Source: JAMCXS01 sp046705545
GTDB lineage: Bacteria; Acidobacteriota; Terriglobia; UBA7540
Direction of reading: 5' to 3'
Length of the DNA: 7,049 bases
Assembly: GCA_046705545.1 (NCBI GenBank)
Contig: JBJKQF010000069.1
Coordinates: forward strand, 1-7,049
Shown here: positions 5,289-7,049 of the stretch, piece by piece
Numbering within the stretch: position 1 is the first letter of the stretch
Layout of the letters: every line of letters starts with the position of its first letter
Made by a program: the position numbers and the translations under genes
Notes under the pieces: generated by a model
Databases searched by the model: none
Seen by the model: only the letters and a program-made list of their open reading frames with translations
What the model was told of the DNA's origin: nothing

Positions 5289-5738
5289 CTACTTGGAGGC
5301 CGGCTGAGGGAGCTGCTTCCCGCAATTGCCGCAAAATTTCACCGGCAAGGGGTTCTCAAATCCGCAGGCGCTGCAGACAAACGGATCGGGTTTTTGCGCC
5401 CCTTTTTGTGCTCGCCGAGCTGCAATTTGCCGCTCGATGAGCACGTCCATCTCGCTGACTTCCTCCTGCTCCTGGGAGGCCAGCATCAGTTGCGCGGCCT
5501 CGGCCAAGTGGTTTTCCCGCAGCGATTGGTAGTCTTCCGGCGAAATTTTGCCGGCCTTATATTCGAATTCCAGGTCCTGGAGGTTTTCGTAAACCACCAT
5601 GCGCCGTCGCTTCAAGTCGGTCAGAGGGGTAACGTCAATGGGTAGAGCACCCTCTCCGGGAGTTTCCGGGGCCAGCAAAGGCGTGGCTACGAATACGGCC
5701 ATGCCAACTGCAAGCAGGATTGCGATGCCCAAGGTCAT
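5289..5738 (-). CDS. CcmI-like membrane protein with C-terminal zinc ribbon
   Basis: The 149-residue protein has one N-terminal hydrophobic helix (residues 3-23, LGIAILLAVGMAVFVATPLLA), a linker, and a helical cytosolic segment around residues 49-85 containing DLEFEYKAGKISPEDYQSLR. That pattern, a membrane anchor followed by 'DLExEYxAGKIsxeDY', is typical of the N-terminal part of CcmI/CycH and of related short proteins found in ccm clusters. The C-terminus carries a zinc ribbon, CSACGFENPLPVKFCGNCGK, with cysteines at 122, 125, 136 and 139 (CxxC-x10-CxxC). No tetratricopeptide region is present, unlike full-length proteobacterial CcmI, which binds apocytochrome c with such repeats. Its place directly after ccmH supports a part in the haem-ligation complex. 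Ligand and partner of the zinc ribbon are unknown. Its ATG at 5738 follows AAGGGAAACTAGAG, a moderate ribosome site. Confidence 0.85.
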   Translation of the reverse strand: MTLGIAILLAVGMAVFVATPLLAPETPGEGALPIDVTPLTDLKRRRMVVYENLQDLEFEYKAGKISPEDYQSLRENHLAEAAQLMLASQEQEEVSEMDVLIERQIAARRAQKGAQKPDPFVCSACGFENPLPVKFCGNCGKQLPQPASK

Positions 5739-5768
5739 CTCTAGTTTCCCTTTTCTTCCTGGAACTGA

Positions 5769-6239
5769 TCAATCAACAAACTTCTTCATTTCCTCTTCTA
5801 CTGCGGCGCGCACATTTGCGTCCATGGGGGCGCTGGGGCCTGCGGGTTCGGGCGCGGGGCGGTGCCAGCGCCGGACAATGGTAATCGCCAGAAACAATCC
5901 GATTAGGAGACCGACTCCCGGAAGTATCCAAGCCGTCAGGTTAAATCCGTGGGCCGGCGGGGCGGCCAGCACCTTTTCCCCAAAGCGGTCCACTAAGTCC
6001 TGGAGGATGGCGGGCTCAGCCTTGCCTTCCTTCAGATCGGTGCGGATGATCTTGTACTCCTCCGCTTTGACGGGGCAGTTCTCGTGCGGGCAATGGTTTA
6101 GAGCCGTGACGCATCCGCACATGCAATAAACCTTGTAGCCGATTTCCTGCTCAACCTGCTCGGGACTCTTGGCCGCCACGGCGATATTGCTGATCGCCAG
6201 TCCCAGAACCAAGGCTCCCAAGACCTTCCTAGAGGACAT
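5769..6239 (-). CDS. ccmH: Cytochrome c maturation thiol protein CcmH (multi-cysteine variant)
   Basis: CcmH acts outside the inner membrane in thiol handling of the apocytochrome CXXCH motif and works with CcmF in haem ligation. From the preferred start the product is 156 residues: signal peptide MSSRKVLGALVLGLAISNIA with likely cleavage near residue 22, a small helical domain, and a C-terminal membrane helix (about 104-122, WILPGVGLLIGLFLAITIV) with a short cytosolic tail. The classic proteobacterial motif is LRCxxC. Here it is VYCMCGCVTALNHCPHENC, with cysteines at 39, 41, 43, 50 and 55, a variant I recall from non-proteobacterial CcmH proteins. The frame opens 7 codons earlier, at 6260. 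The ATG at 6239 is preferred because GAGG lies six bases upstream and the signal peptide is cleaner. It overlaps ccmF by 11 nt. Confidence 0.9.
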   Translation of the reverse strand: MSSRKVLGALVLGLAISNIAVAAKSPEQVEQEIGYKVYCMCGCVTALNHCPHENCPVKAEEYKIIRTDLKEGKAEPAILQDLVDRFGEKVLAAPPAHGFNLTAWILPGVGLLIGLFLAITIVRRWHRPAPEPAGPSAPMDANVRAAVEEEMKKFVD

Positions 6240-7049
6240 GGGTCGCCTCGACCGCCTCATCCTGGTGCTTGCGGATTTCGTCCATTTCTCTTTCCACCCG
6301 GCTTGGCATCAGCGCCAGCAAGGTTCCCAATAGAACCACAAGGCCGCCGATCCAGACCCATTGCACCAGGGGATTGATGATGACGTGGATGAGCACCTTG
6401 CCGCTGTCGGGATCCTGTCCGGCCAGAACCACGTAAAGGTCCTGAGCCAGGGTGCTGTGCAGAGCCACATGGCTCAAGGGTTGTTGGCTGGCCAGGAAGA
6501 GCCGCTTCTGGGGACGCATTTCGCCCAGCGCGTGCCCGTCCTTAGTGACCGCCAGGACAGCAGTTTCATACGTGTAGTTGGCTTTCTGGCCGGAGGTGAG
6601 CCTCTCGCAACGGAGCACGTAATCCCGGGCGTGCAGCAGATCCCCCGGGCCCATGAGCTTCTGGGTTTCAAAACGGAAAGCCTGTCCCGCGAATCCCACG
6701 AAGAGCAGTACGATGCCCAAATGGACGATGTACCCTCCGTAGCGCCGCGTGTTGCGCATGGTCAGGTTGTAAACAGCCGAGAAGAAGTTCTCCTTGCTGA
6801 TCTTCATGCGGGTGCGCGCACCTTTGTAGAACTCTCCCACAATGCTGGCGATGACGAAGGCGCAGAGAAACAGAGACATCCAGGTGTAGAGCTGGTGCAC
6901 GCCCACGTAAAACAAGAAGGCGCCCACGACGCCCGCAAAGATCAGCGGCACCGTGAAGTTACGCCTGATGCTTTGGAATGAGGTTTTTCGCCAAGCCAGC
7001 AGCGGCCCGGCGCCCGTCAGAAAGAGCAGCAGCAGCCCGATGGGGATCA
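6229..7049 (-). CDS. ccmF: Haem lyase component CcmF, C-terminal part (cut by window edge)
   Basis: CcmF is the large membrane protein that takes haem from holo-CcmE and, with CcmH, attaches it to apocytochrome c. About 272 C-terminal residues are visible, roughly two fifths of a usual CcmF of around 650. The frame is open to the right edge. A GTG at 6951 is an internal codon, not a start, because family-like sequence continues upstream (GPLLAWRKTSFQSIRRNF). Key features are the conserved NTRRYGGYIVHLGIVLLFVG, whose His corresponds to a haem-ligand histidine of the family, then a periplasmic domain with PQKRLFLASQQPLSHVALHS and DLYVVLAG, a final membrane helix (WVWIGGLVVLLGTLLALMP), and a short charged cytosolic tail. 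It is the first visible gene of the operon and overlaps ccmH. The operon promoter must lie off the window. Confidence 0.95.
   Translation of the reverse strand, partial: IPIGLLLLFLTGAGPLLAWRKTSFQSIRRNFTVPLIFAGVVGAFLFYVGVHQLYTWMSLFLCAFVIASIVGEFYKGARTRMKISKENFFSAVYNLTMRNTRRYGGYIVHLGIVLLFVGFAGQAFRFETQKLMGPGDLLHARDYVLRCERLTSGQKANYTYETAVLAVTKDGHALGEMRPQKRLFLASQQPLSHVALHSTLAQDLYVVLAGQDPDSGKVLIHVIINPLVQWVWIGGLVVLLGTLLALMPSRVEREMDEIRKHQDEAVEATHVL
6246..6249 (-). promoter_or_regulatory. Ribosome binding site selecting the ccmH start
   Basis: GAGG on the minus strand, six bases before the ATG at 6239 and inside the ccmF 3' end, favours that start over the upstream in-frame ATG at 6260. The upstream ATG has only an AGG directly abutting it. 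Confidence 0.6.

Noticed and set aside
6240..6260. Upstream ATG for ccmH (seven extra residues MRRSRRP)
   Set aside because: It has only an abutting AGG as ribosome site, while the ATG at 6239 has GAGG at six-base spacing and a normal signal peptide.
6949..6951. GTG as a start of a separate 240-codon gene
   Set aside because: Family-conserved CcmF sequence continues in frame upstream to the window edge, so this GTG is an internal Val codon.
1..7049. CRISPR arrays, tRNA genes, insertion sequences, phage or defence genes
   Set aside because: I looked for repeats with regular spacing, tRNA-like motifs, transposase motifs and terminal repeats and found none. The content is housekeeping and cytochrome-maturation genes.

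Overview
The window is most likely chromosomal DNA from a moderately GC-rich Gram-negative-type bacterium. Acidobacteriota or a relative is my best guess. The guess rests on a System I cytochrome c maturation (ccm) operon with unusual accessory genes, a multi-cysteine CcmH variant, and a glycine-zipper lipoprotein of a kind I associate with that phylum. The lineage call is an inference, not something the sequence proves.

Layout. Positions 1-323 (minus strand) hold the N-terminal 107 codons of dnaX, the DNA polymerase III gamma/tau subunit. Just upstream of it, at about 435-540 (minus strand), is a short bacterial SRP RNA (ffs/4.5S type) with the canonical domain IV sequence closed by a perfect 12-bp terminal helix. 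Next to it, and divergently transcribed, is a 246-residue predicted outer-membrane lipoprotein (793-1533, plus strand) with a glycine-zipper segment.

From 1618 to the right edge, everything is on the minus strand and reads as one compact operon. Its transcription order is ccmF (C-terminal part only), ccmH, a CcmI-like membrane protein with a C-terminal zinc ribbon, a 441-codon exported and membrane-anchored protein with a carboxypeptidase-regulatory-like domain, ccmA, ccmB, ccmC, and a 54-codon ccmD. Several neighbours overlap by 8-11 nt or are separated by 1 nt, which suggests translational coupling. A large imperfect terminator-like structure overlaps the end of ccmD.

How the genes work together. 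In the known System I pathway, CcmA (ATPase) with the membrane proteins CcmB, CcmC and CcmD loads haem onto the chaperone CcmE and releases holo-CcmE. CcmF and CcmH (with CcmI in proteobacteria) then ligate haem to the CXXCH motif of apocytochromes. CcmE and CcmG are not in this window and may lie upstream of ccmF, off the right edge. The two genes between ccmH and ccmA are the least ordinary part. Both have one membrane segment plus a cytosolic helical motif that resembles CcmI and is shared between the two proteins. They may be lineage-specific parts of the haem-ligation module.
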